Shown here: piece by piece, positions 54,465 through 62,352 of the stretch | Position numbering within the stretch: the stretch's first letter is position 1 | Layout: every line of letters begins with the position of its first letter | Origin: 34-65-8 sp963529855 | GTDB taxonomy: Bacteria; Pseudomonadota; Alphaproteobacteria; Sphingomonadales; Sphingomonadaceae | Length of the DNA: 64,000 nt | Direction: 5' to 3' | Assembly (NCBI GenBank): GCA_963529855.1 | Contig: CAURZK010000006.1 | Coordinates: forward strand, 152,760-216,759 | Position numbers and translations under genes: made by a program | Notes under the pieces: model-generated | Told to the model about the DNA's origin: nothing | Database searches by the model: none | The model's input: only the letters and a program-made list of their open reading frames with translations

Positions 54465-54831
54465 GCCAACGGAACCGAACTGACCAGCATGGCGATCTTG
54501 CGCGCTATTCGAAGGAGGGCAACGTCGATTGGCATTACATCGCGCCGGGCAAGCTATATCAGACCGGGTTCATCGAGAGCTTCAATGCGTGCCTGCGGGA
54601 CGAGTGCTCGAACGAGACGATCTTCACCAGCTTCGCCCGGCCCATCAGGAGCTGGAAGCCTGGAGGCACGATTACAACGACTTCCGACCCCACTCGAGCC
54701 TCGGGAGCAGAACCCCGGCCGAAATCGGGGCAGGATCAAGCGACAAACCGTATCGGGGGCATGCCCCCGACACGGTTATTGCCATCACGCCCACGCACGG
54801 GCATCACAACGGGCCAAGGCTCTACTCGTAG
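54465..54831 (+). pseudogene. IS3-family transposase (OrfB integrase core) remnant
   Basis: C-terminal third of an IS3-type transposase broken across three frames: NGTELTSMAIL, then DWHYIAPGKLYQTGFIESFN and CLRDECSNETIFTSF, then LEAWRHDYNDFRPHSSLG. At least two frameshifts; no terminal inverted repeats seen. A decayed IS within the island. Confidence 0.8.
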
Positions 54832-54870
54832 ACGGTAGAAACTTGGAGCTTACACAAATGGGGGAATTTC

Positions 54871-55626
54871 ATGAGGTTTTTCGTTTTCGCGGTCGCATTG
54901 AGTTTTGGCGTCGGGCAAAGTTTGGCGGCTCAGAACGGGACAAGTGGTCCTGAGGTGGAAGCGGAAACAGTAGCTCCTGGGGAGCGTCTTGAACTTTGGC
55001 GGGGCCTGACTCGCGGTATGTCAATCGATGAAGTTACGAAAGTTGTGCTGACATTTGACGGAGTAAAGAAAGCGAAATTTAAAGGAAACGAGATGCTTGG
55101 TTATCTTGATGTCGATACGAAGTGGGAATTTACAATAGCGGGGCGGCGGTCCAGTTTTCGCCCTATTTTCAGAAGCAACTCTCTCGATGCCGTCGAAATC
55201 AATTTGGGCACACAGGGTGATTGCGTCATAGGGGCGGTCGAGGGGTATAACTTAAGTCATGACCTCCTAACTTCTAAATACACGCTTATCGAAGGCACTT
55301 CCAAGGTCGAACAAGGACAGGTCGACAGGTTGAAGGCGGCGGGTGCCGTAAACGCCCTCTCGGGCAGGCCCCAAACGAAGTTACATACCTTTAATTCACT
55401 ATATTCAGGTGCCGATGGTTTACTGATTATGAAATCTCTCGAAGTATATGGACTTCGAAGATTAAAAGATGCGTTCTTGAACAAAACGGCATCGTGCAGT
55501 GATCACGATTACACGACGGGCCAAACAACATTAACCTACCTCATGGCGTCGGATGCAATCGCCGCATCTGAGACAGCCGAGAAAGCTCGTCAGGATGAGA
55601 TAGAATCTCTTGCTGATGATCTGTGA
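54871..55626 (+). CDS. hypothetical exported protein
   Basis: 251 aa with signal MRFFVFAVALSFGVGQSLAA. The mature part has WRGLTRGMSIDEVTKVVLTF, reminiscent of short bacterial exported proteins of unknown function, and a single TASCSDHDY. AT-richer than the core. GGGG precedes ATG 54871. No partner recognised. Confidence 0.6.
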   Translation: MRFFVFAVALSFGVGQSLAAQNGTSGPEVEAETVAPGERLELWRGLTRGMSIDEVTKVVLTFDGVKKAKFKGNEMLGYLDVDTKWEFTIAGRRSSFRPIFRSNSLDAVEINLGTQGDCVIGAVEGYNLSHDLLTSKYTLIEGTSKVEQGQVDRLKAAGAVNALSGRPQTKLHTFNSLYSGADGLLIMKSLEVYGLRRLKDAFLNKTASCSDHDYTTGQTTLTYLMASDAIAASETAEKARQDEIESLADDL

Positions 55627-55741
55627 TGTGTGACTGGCGTAAAGTTTCGCGGATGGACAAATGAGGGGCAAAGCTGACGACCTCAGGGGAGCTCCAGCGA
55701 AATTCTCCAAGAATTAGAGTGCCCATCTTCGACCTCTATAG

Positions 55742-55760
55742 GGCACCAGTCTTTCAGCAG
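55742..55760. repeat. att-like direct repeat, copy 2
   Basis: Identical 19-base copy of the tRNA-Thr 3'-end sequence at 46191. The bases just upstream (TTCGACCTCTATAG) resemble a degenerate tRNA T-arm, and about 130 bases downstream match the flank of copy 1 with mismatches. It separates two accessory segments. Confidence 0.78.
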
Positions 55761-55897
55761 GCAAATCCAGTGGGTTAACGCGAACGGTCGTTCGGCTGGG
55801 AACGCCGCTTGGGTCCTGTTTGGGGCGCTTCGGAAAGAAAAAGTGGGCGTCGCCCACGCTGTACCCATTCGAACAGGCTAGTCGCTTCGGCTAAGGT

Positions 55898-56815
55898 TCA
55901 TCCCAAGTAGCGGTTTTCTCTGTGCCACTTGAGCGCCTCGGGAGAGGGTGCAGCAAATCCCGGAAGTGGGTCTGCAATCTGATGACCCTGCATTGCATAA
56001 TAATGGACGCCATTGTCAAAGTCGGCTTTTAGCCGCTCACTCACCGCAAACTGGCGGCGCTCCGTCACAGTGACGTAGCCTAGGTCAAACAATCGGTGGA
56101 TGTCTGTCCGCAACAGCAGTCCATTGGAAACCTCATGGCTGCCGCCGTCCCGGTACGAATGGATGTGCGCGGCATCTAGGATCGGAAGGGTCTTCTCGCC
56201 TGAGACTGCACAGCGGCGTCCGTACCCGTCCGTAATAGCGAGGCGGAAGGCGCCTTGGCCAAGGCGCTGCCGCATCACTACTGGTGCTCCATAACGGTCA
56301 TCGTTGCTTGGGGTCGGCGCATGTGGGGTCATCGCCAGCCTTTCCTGAACCGCAGTCCAAAGAGCCACCCCTTCTGGGGTTTCGGTGCTGTAACCCTTGC
56401 CTGCCACTGTTTGTAACTGGAAGCTCGCTGGCGTCGGTATCCAAAGGTCTTCGGGCCAAAAGAACGGCTCGGTGAGAACTCGACATCCAATCACGGGATC
56501 GCCGCGGAGGCTTTCCGGCTGGTGGCGGAGCTTCCCGATCGTCGCGCGCATCTCCGCGAGTGACCCGTTTCCGTTCTTCTCGCCGAATGCCTCCCAGGCC
56601 AGAGATAGCGGCGCGAGCGAGGATCGGTTGAAGACACCACCGCCCGCAATCATCCCGTCGCGGCCCTTCAGCTTGAACAGGAAGAGATCCCCGGGCCGAA
56701 GCGCCTTGAACTCGTTAGAGCCAGAGGGCTGCCAGAAATTCACCTCGTCGGGCGACCGAGCTGACAAGAACGAGAACCACGGGCGATGGGTAACGCCGAC
56801 GAAGATGCGTACCAT
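55898..56815 (-). CDS. HNH endonuclease with N-terminal PUA/EVE-like domain
   Basis: 305 aa. The C-terminal HNH domain has CAVSGEKTLPILDAAHIHSY, NGLLLRTDIHRLFDLGY near residue 235. The N-terminal 130 residues (FVGVTHRPWFSFL; LRPGDLFLFKLKG; GGGVFNRSSLAPLSLAWEAF) look like the PUA/EVE-like modules that read modified bases in defence nucleases, which would make this a modification-dependent enzyme; that is inference. ATG at 56815. Divergent from the two-gene unit at 56876. Confidence 0.82.
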   Translation of the reverse strand: MVRIFVGVTHRPWFSFLSARSPDEVNFWQPSGSNEFKALRPGDLFLFKLKGRDGMIAGGGVFNRSSLAPLSLAWEAFGEKNGNGSLAEMRATIGKLRHQPESLRGDPVIGCRVLTEPFFWPEDLWIPTPASFQLQTVAGKGYSTETPEGVALWTAVQERLAMTPHAPTPSNDDRYGAPVVMRQRLGQGAFRLAITDGYGRRCAVSGEKTLPILDAAHIHSYRDGGSHEVSNGLLLRTDIHRLFDLGYVTVTERRQFAVSERLKADFDNGVHYYAMQGHQIADPLPGFAAPSPEALKWHRENRYLG

Positions 56816-56875
56816 AACTGTCTCCCACCTTCCGTCAGGCTAGCGCCCAATTGGCCGCCCCGCTACCGAGCATGT

Positions 56876-57190
56876 ATGGCGCGTCTGGATGAAATTGCAG
56901 AAGGTCTGGTGGCGGTGTTGGCCTCGAGCCCCACGCCCGAGCCCTTATTCCTCGACATGATGAACCACACCCCGGCCGAGGCCACGTTTTTGATCCGCGC
57001 GGTGGTAGACGCCTGTGAGCGCCGCGGGGCTCCTCTTTCGACCATTCGGGTTGGAACCACACTAGGATCAAACGCGGCTCGAACTTTCGGTCCAGGCCCA
57101 CTCGTTTATGAGGGGGTGGCGGTTGAGCTCGACGGTGATCTGGACCGACGCCTAGAATTCTACCGCTATCCGGAGGACCGCAGCCAGTGA
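56876..57190 (+). CDS. small hypothetical protein
   Basis: 104 aa, no recognised domain. LDEIAEGLVAVLASSPTPEP and IRAVVDACERRGAPLSTIR are helical, ending RRLEFYRYPEDRSQ. It ends 4 bases into the following nuclease gene (GTGA), so the two are translated together. ATG at 56876; an ATG at 56872 is out of frame. Confidence 0.6.
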   Translation: MARLDEIAEGLVAVLASSPTPEPLFLDMMNHTPAEATFLIRAVVDACERRGAPLSTIRVGTTLGSNAARTFGPGPLVYEGVAVELDGDLDRRLEFYRYPEDRSQ

Positions 57191-58125
57191 GCGACATCAA
57201 ACTTTTTCAAACGTCGGCGAGCGGCGTTGCAGAGCTGTCCGGTGGCGACGTTCTGCTTGAGAAGTCGCTTCAGAACCTTTTCGAAGCAAACCTAGAGGCG
57301 CTGCTGGGCGTCCGTTTCCTCGCCTCCGAGTTCGTCACCAATGAGGGTGGACGTATGGATACGCTCGGAATCGACGAAAACAACGCTCCGGTGGTGATCG
57401 AGTACAAGCGGTCCTCGAATGAGAACGTGATCAACCAGGGCCTCTTTTACCTCGACTGGCTCATGGGGCACAGGAAGGACTTCGAGTGGCTCGTGCTCAA
57501 GGCGCTTGGAGAGGCGCAGGCCAGCAAGGTCGATTGGTCGGGCCCGCGGCTCATCTGCATCGCCAGCGACTTCGGGAAGTACGACGAACATGCTGTTAAG
57601 CAGATGAACCGCAACATCGCGCTCGTCCGCTATCGGCGATACGGTGACGCGCTCCTGCTTCTCGAACAATTGACGGCCACCAGCGCTAAAGGCAATGGAG
57701 GCTCTTCGGGCGCATCGGTTCAAGCCAGTGGGACCGCCACGCAGTCATCTGCTGGTTCGGGGAAGAAATACAAAACCATTACGGACCACCTGGCTCAGGC
57801 CCCGGACCACGTTCTCAGCTTATACGAAGCAGTGGCGGCCTATCTGGAAGCTGCCGGCGACGATGTGCAGGTCAAGACCACCGACTTTTACATCGCCTTC
57901 CGTAGGCTTCGAAATTTCGCCTGCGTTGAGCTTCGCAATCAACTGGGCAAGCTGCTCGTGTTCGTCAGAGTGAATCCGGACACGGTGGAACTCGAAGAAG
58001 GCTTCACGCGCGACATGCGGGGTATCGGGCACTTTGGCACGGGCGACTTGGAGATCTCGATCGGATCGATGGCCGATTTCGAGAGGGCAAAGCCGCTGTT
58101 CGATGCCTCATACCAGAACGCCTAA
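57187..58125 (+). CDS. PD-(D/E)XK nuclease with C-terminal DUF5655 domain
   Basis: 312 aa. The N-terminal nuclease domain (about 20-165) has EANLEALLGVRFLASEF, then GGRMDTLGIDENNAPVVIEY and the lysine of EYKRSS, the D-ExK pattern seen in NucS-like enzymes. A Ser/Gly-rich linker (about 168-195) leads to DUF5655 (KTITDHLAQAPDHVLSLY; FYIAFRRLRNFACVELRN). GTG at 57187 overlaps the small gene. Role in restriction or repair is possible. Confidence 0.82.
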   Translation: MSDIKLFQTSASGVAELSGGDVLLEKSLQNLFEANLEALLGVRFLASEFVTNEGGRMDTLGIDENNAPVVIEYKRSSNENVINQGLFYLDWLMGHRKDFEWLVLKALGEAQASKVDWSGPRLICIASDFGKYDEHAVKQMNRNIALVRYRRYGDALLLLEQLTATSAKGNGGSSGASVQASGTATQSSAGSGKKYKTITDHLAQAPDHVLSLYEAVAAYLEAAGDDVQVKTTDFYIAFRRLRNFACVELRNQLGKLLVFVRVNPDTVELEEGFTRDMRGIGHFGTGDLEISIGSMADFERAKPLFDASYQNA

Positions 58126-58175
58126 TCTTCGTTTGATGCGCTTCTATCCTTTGTAAACACGCACTTTCTACCACC

Positions 58176-58403
58176 TTATAGGGGAGGTGAAGAAGCGCCG
58201 CTCACGAAATAGATTTGTTGGTTCGTGGCACCGCAGCCTCGTAGTTCGATACGTTGGAGTTGCCCGGCTGCGACCGCGCGCTTGAACCTTCGTCCGTATG
58301 AAGTCGGGCTCGCGATCGCGTCCCAGAACTCTCCGAATATCTGTTCGACCTCGTATTCGCCAGGCGGGAGCCGATCGACCAGGCCTTGTATCAAGCTCCT
58401 CAT
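58176..58403 (-). CDS. small protein paired with XRE regulator
   Basis: 75 aa without a named domain. GEYEVEQIFGEFWDAIASP and SYGRRFKRAVAAGQLQRIEL resemble small winged-helix-like proteins with a conserved Phe and final N-x-Y (TNQQIYF). ATG at 58403 overlaps the XRE stop by one base, so the two genes are coupled. Toxin, antitoxin or regulator cannot be decided. Confidence 0.6.
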   Translation of the reverse strand: MRSLIQGLVDRLPPGEYEVEQIFGEFWDAIASPTSYGRRFKRAVAAGQLQRIELRGCGATNQQIYFVSGASSPPL

Positions 58404-58633
58404 CAGTCAGTTTCTGAACTTTCATAGGACCGCTTCAACAAGGCGTCGGGCTCCGCGCCGAGCGCGGCCGCCAATCTGCCAAGCGCCCTCACAGTGGGGT
58501 TGCGTTGGCCTCGCTCCAGATCGCTGATGTAGCCCCGCTCCATACCGACCTCATGTGCCAACTGCTCTTGGGTCATTCCCTTGAGCTTGCGGTGGCGCCG
58601 CACGTTCGCACCGAAAAGCTGCACCACGTCCAT
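58403..58633 (-). CDS. XRE-family helix-turn-helix regulator
   Basis: 76 aa with one HTH_3 domain: NVRRHRKLKGMTQEQLAHEV, GMERGYISDLERGQRNPTVR, and LGRLAAALGAEPDALL. DNA-binding repressor type. ATG at 58633 (frame open to 58663). First gene of a two-gene unit with the 75-aa protein. Its targets are not evident. Confidence 0.85.
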   Translation of the reverse strand: MDVVQLFGANVRRHRKLKGMTQEQLAHEVGMERGYISDLERGQRNPTVRALGRLAAALGAEPDALLKRSYESSETD

Positions 58634-58742
58634 ATGACGAGGTGTCCGCAATACGCACTCCACGTCTGTGCACCAATCGTGTCATTTTCGCTTGCCTTCG
58701 CATTCGCGCTGGCGAACCATCCAATTGCAACAGGAGACTAAG

Positions 58743-58778
58743 ATGATTGAAGCAATTGCTCTTAAGAGCCGTAGATGA
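58743..58778 (+). CDS. possible 11-aa leader ORF
   Basis: ATG-initiated frame (MIEAIALKSRR) with AGGAG seven bases upstream; its TGA overlaps the ATG of the DUF4230 gene. It may couple translation or be a misread N-terminus. Confidence 0.35.
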   Translation: MIEAIALKSRR

Positions 58779-59410
58779 GCGGCGGCATCCGGCTCGGTCT
58801 TCCCGCCCTCTTGATCACACACGCCGCCGCGATCGGCGCGGGCTACTACGTCGCGCCACGGGAAATCCTCGACAGGGAGGTCCAACACACCGGCTTCTTC
58901 CAGGTAGACACAAAGAAAGTGCTGGCGGCCACGGTCGAGAGCCTCCGGTCGGAAAACAAGCTGGTGGTCTGGTCCTACAAGGGCACCGCAACGGTGCGCG
59001 TCGAGCGGTCAAAGTGGTGGATTTTCGGCGGGCGGCAGACGCTGATCGTGCCAGCGGTCGTCACCTACCATCTCGACCTGTCCGACCTGACGCTCGAGGA
59101 CGCAGATTACAACGAGGCGCAGAAGATTGTCCGGGTCAAGCTGCCGCCGCTGCAACTAGGCGACATCGCCTTTCAACCTGAGAGCGCCACCACGATCAAC
59201 GGCGGTATCCTCACCTACGACGACGATCAAGTGGAAGCCCTGCGCAAGCTCAACTATGCGAGCGCTCGCAAGGCTCTCGTCAAACAGGCCCAAAGCAAGG
59301 GCATGGTCAACGCCGCGAAGGCGCAGGCCAAGAAGAACGTTCAAGACTACTTCGAGATACCGCTCCGCATCGCGGGGCGGCCCGACGTGAAGGTCCTCGC
59401 AACCTTCTAA
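58775..59410 (+). CDS. DUF4230 domain-containing protein
   Basis: 211 aa with an N-terminal membrane anchor (LGLPALLITHAAAIGAGYYV). DUF4230 follows: VDTKKVLAATVESLRSENKL, YKGTATVRVERSKWWIFGG and FEIPLRIAGRPDVKVLATF. Function unknown; the family is common on mobile elements. A terminator follows. Confidence 0.8.
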   Translation: MSGGIRLGLPALLITHAAAIGAGYYVAPREILDREVQHTGFFQVDTKKVLAATVESLRSENKLVVWSYKGTATVRVERSKWWIFGGRQTLIVPAVVTYHLDLSDLTLEDADYNEAQKIVRVKLPPLQLGDIAFQPESATTINGGILTYDDDQVEALRKLNYASARKALVKQAQSKGMVNAAKAQAKKNVQDYFEIPLRIAGRPDVKVLATF

Positions 59411-59436
59411 CTACCATCCACTGATGAACCCTTGAA

Positions 59437-59466
59437 GGGCCTCGGAGCGATCCGGGGCCCTTTTTG
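59437..59466 (+). terminator. rho-independent terminator after DUF4230
   Basis: GGGCCTCGG / CCGGGGCCC stem with one mismatch and loop AGCGAT, then TTTTTG. Confidence 0.75.
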
Positions 59467-59483
59467 CATTTCAGGAGCATACG

Positions 59484-59762
59484 ATGATCGTCCTACGCAC
59501 TTCGAGGGAGGTTCAGTCCTTCCTCGCAACACCGCTCGGCCGCGAGACCGAGCCTATCATTGCGCCGCACCTGAAGCGGCTATCCGAACACAATTTCGAG
59601 GACATCGCCGCGATCGCTGTGGCGGACAAAGGCGAGACGCCCGAAAGCCTGGGGCTCGACCCAGACGCGTTCGAATACCGGGAGGAGCACCCCGGCTGGT
59701 CCGAGCGCGTCTATGTCGTCGGCCAGGACGGCTGGGGCTGGATCTATCTGACCCGCACCTAG
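59484..59762 (+). CDS. hypothetical protein
   Basis: 92 aa, unrecognised. Acidic, ending in ERVYVVGQDGWGWIYLTRT. CAGGAG precedes ATG 59484. Flanked by terminators on both sides, so transcribed alone. Confidence 0.6.
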   Translation: MIVLRTSREVQSFLATPLGRETEPIIAPHLKRLSEHNFEDIAAIAVADKGETPESLGLDPDAFEYREEHPGWSERVYVVGQDGWGWIYLTRT

Positions 59763-59784
59763 CCTCATCAACACCGACAGTCGC

Positions 59785-59817
59785 AAGCGTCCAGGCATCC
59801 AGCCTCGGGCGCTTTTT
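59785..59817 (+). terminator. rho-independent terminator
   Basis: AAGCGTCC / GGGCGCTT stem with one mismatch, 15-base loop, then TTTTTC. Confidence 0.6.
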
Positions 59818-59839
59818 CTATGCCCGAAGGGATTTTCCG

Positions 59840-60208
59840 ATGATTGAGATTTACGACGACGCCACGCTCGCCGGCGCGCTGGCCGCGCCGCTCGACGACA
59901 CCGTGCGCGAACTAATCAATCGTATCGTATCGGACGCGCGCGCTTCCGATCTCTGGCAAATCACCTGCATTGTCGTCATCGAGGACAACGATACGGTCGA
60001 TGACTTCGACGCCATCCTTGGTTTCCTCCCGTCGACCGGGCCGCTGGGTGGGGAGGGGGCGGCAGCCGTGCCCTATTGGTCGTGGCGCGAGGACCGCCGG
60101 GACACGGTGGAACTGCTGGTGCCCGCCGGGGACGAAGGCTTCTGCTGGTTCCTGATTATGTCCCGCGCTTGGTTCGACACGCGAATCGGCATGAGTGATT
60201 CGCGCTGA
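59840..60208 (+). CDS. hypothetical protein
   Basis: 122 aa, acidic, no known family. LDDTVRELINRIVSDARASD, then VVIEDNDTVDDFDAILGFLP, ending in LIMSRAWFDTRIGMSDSR. AAGGGA precedes ATG 59840. The reading frame is open to 59432 but conserved-looking sequence begins here. Confidence 0.6.
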   Translation: MIEIYDDATLAGALAAPLDDTVRELINRIVSDARASDLWQITCIVVIEDNDTVDDFDAILGFLPSTGPLGGEGAAAVPYWSWREDRRDTVELLVPAGDEGFCWFLIMSRAWFDTRIGMSDSR

Positions 60209-60811
60209 CTTCGCCTTTGCCGGTCGGCCCGGCGGTTGAGACACGAAACCTCTCCGTAAGCGGGACGATACGTAAAACTCAGTCGCCGGATCGTGTACTA
60301 ATTTATATGCGCTAACGTGTGTGAAACTAATTTCTGAAGGGAAAGATAGATACATTGGGATTCTTGGCAATTCAGCCGATTGCCGCAACAATTACTGTTG
60401 ACACACTGATCTTCGAAGGTCTCTAACGCATCGAACTCGAGAATGTACGAGTGAACCGCCGAACCTCCCGTCACTCCAAGGTGAGGGGAGGGGAGGCAGA
60501 TTAATAAGATTTTAGCCAGGGGGACCCGGCATCTCTTGAGGCCGACACGAAAGGAATTGATCGCCTAAGTTGAGTTTTCTGCCGCCCCGTCCACCCACCA
60601 CCGGGAGCCGTTTCGCTCCCTGCCTATAAGTTGGTTGTGTGTGAGTGTTGATCGTCTCTGATCCAGCATCTCCATCGCAACTACTTGTCTGACTGCGGTT
60701 CCCTGCGGACCCCAGGCTGCTCGCGCAGTTCCATTCCTACCACCGACCAGGTGACTCACCTTTTTAGCCCTGTTCCGCTGCGAGCGGTGCAGCCTCCGTG
60801 AGAGTAGGTAA
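60209..60811. other. 600-base region without a convincing gene
   Basis: No coding frame with clear protein character. Contains short repeats (ACTAATTT twice near 60295-60335) and a CCGGGAGC/GCTCCC hairpin near 60603. It lies directly before the VapE gene, where satellites often keep a replication origin; that is inference. Confidence 0.4.
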
Positions 60812-62152
60812 ATGTCAGACCCCAGTACCCCAAAGACGGGCATCGCTCATGTGAGCTTGTCCAAAAAGCCCGTGCCATCGAAAGCTGTTCGCCCACAGCG
60901 GATGGAGAGGATGCAGTTTCCCGACCCACCCGTTGGCAACGGCGGACCACCGCCCACGATCGACAACATCCAGCATCTGCTCGTGCACTACGGCATCACG
61001 GTTCGTGACAACGTCATCCGCAAACGTACCGAGATTACAATCCCCGGGATCACGAAGACCACCGACAACCATGACAACAATGCGCTAACGCACATCTGCA
61101 GCCATGCCGCCCGGCACGGCATTGCCACCGGTATGGTACCTTCCGTCGTGGAGGCTATTGCCGAGCAGAACCCCTACAACCCGGTGGCCGATTGGATCAA
61201 AGGCAAGTCGTGGGACCGCCGGGATCGCCTCCCCGACATCTGTGGCACGCTGGTTACGCGGGAGGACTTTCCGAAGGGCCTGAAAGACGTGCTGATCGTC
61301 AAATGGCTGCTTAGCTGCGTAGCGGCGGCGTTGATGCCGGAGGGATTCCGCTCACGCGGCGTGCTGACCCTCCAGGGCGGGCAGGGGATTGGCAAGACCA
61401 GTTGGTGCCGAAGCCTGATCCCCGATCCCGCGCTTCGCGAGGTTGCCTTGAAGCTCGATCACCATCTCGATGGTGGCAACAAGGACAGCATCATCGGAGC
61501 GATTTCGCATTGGATTTGCGAAATCGGCGAGCTTGACTCGTCGTTCAAGCGGGACGTCGCGCGGCTCAAGGGCTTCCTCACCAACGACCGCGACAAGGTG
61601 CGCCTCCCTTACGCACGAAAGCCCGCGGAATACGGGCGTAAAACCGTGTTTCTCGCGACCGTGAACCAGTCAGACTTCCTCGTCGACAACACCGGCAATT
61701 CGCGCTGGTGGACGCTGCCGGTAATCGAGATCGACTTCGAACACGGGATCGACATGCAGCAGGTGTTCGCCCAACTCGCGGAGCGGTTCGAGGCCGGCGA
61801 TCAGTGGTGGCTCACACCCGACGAAGAGCGTGAACTTGAGTATAGGAACGCGAAGCATCGCAGCTTCAGCATGATCGAAGAGCGGCTGGATGAAATCGTC
61901 GACTGGGATTCAGTCGACCCGGATGCCTACCAATCCCTCAACACCACGGGTCTGCTCACCCTCGCGGGGATCGAACACCCAACCAACCCGCAGGCCAAAG
62001 AGTGCGCCGCGATCCTACGGTCACGCATCGGCGAACCAAAGCGCATCCAGGGCGTCATGAAGTGGCGGGTGCCCTTGCGCGCGGCGGCGGGCGAACCGTT
62101 TGGCGAGCAAGGGCCAGGCCGGGCAGTAAGTCGGCCAGACAAGTTCGACTAA
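60812..62152 (+). CDS. virulence-associated E (VapE) family protein, phage-satellite helicase/primase type
   Basis: 446 aa. VapE domain: Walker A in TLQGGQGIGKTSWCRS near residue 190, DHHLDGGNKDSIIGAISHWI, ICEIGELDSSFKRDVARLKG as Walker B region, and TGNSRWWTLPVIEIDFEHG. Proteins of this family are replication ATPases of phages and satellites (PICI, P4-like). ATG at 60812. Followed 200 bases later by the integrase. Confidence 0.88.
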   Translation: MSDPSTPKTGIAHVSLSKKPVPSKAVRPQRMERMQFPDPPVGNGGPPPTIDNIQHLLVHYGITVRDNVIRKRTEITIPGITKTTDNHDNNALTHICSHAARHGIATGMVPSVVEAIAEQNPYNPVADWIKGKSWDRRDRLPDICGTLVTREDFPKGLKDVLIVKWLLSCVAAALMPEGFRSRGVLTLQGGQGIGKTSWCRSLIPDPALREVALKLDHHLDGGNKDSIIGAISHWICEIGELDSSFKRDVARLKGFLTNDRDKVRLPYARKPAEYGRKTVFLATVNQSDFLVDNTGNSRWWTLPVIEIDFEHGIDMQQVFAQLAERFEAGDQWWLTPDEERELEYRNAKHRSFSMIEERLDEIVDWDSVDPDAYQSLNTTGLLTLAGIEHPTNPQAKECAAILRSRIGEPKRIQGVMKWRVPLRAAAGEPFGEQGPGRAVSRPDKFD

Positions 62153-62352
62153 CTCTTCGCGATCTCGGGCCGGTGCCGCCCCTCCCTCTACCTGCACCGC
62201 GCGGGCCGCGGAGAGGTCCAGCCCGACTTTCGTTTGCCTATTTCCACCTGCCTACGGCCGCCCGGCCACCCCACCCGTACCTGGACACCTCCCGCGGCCA
62301 CGCGGCGATCCTGTGTTCGGCATCAACCCCACACAAACAAAGGAAATTCGAA

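Noticed and set aside
60565..60950. Minus-strand frames before VapE
   Set aside because: Arg/Gly-rich text, overlapping the VapE start, no ribosome binding site.
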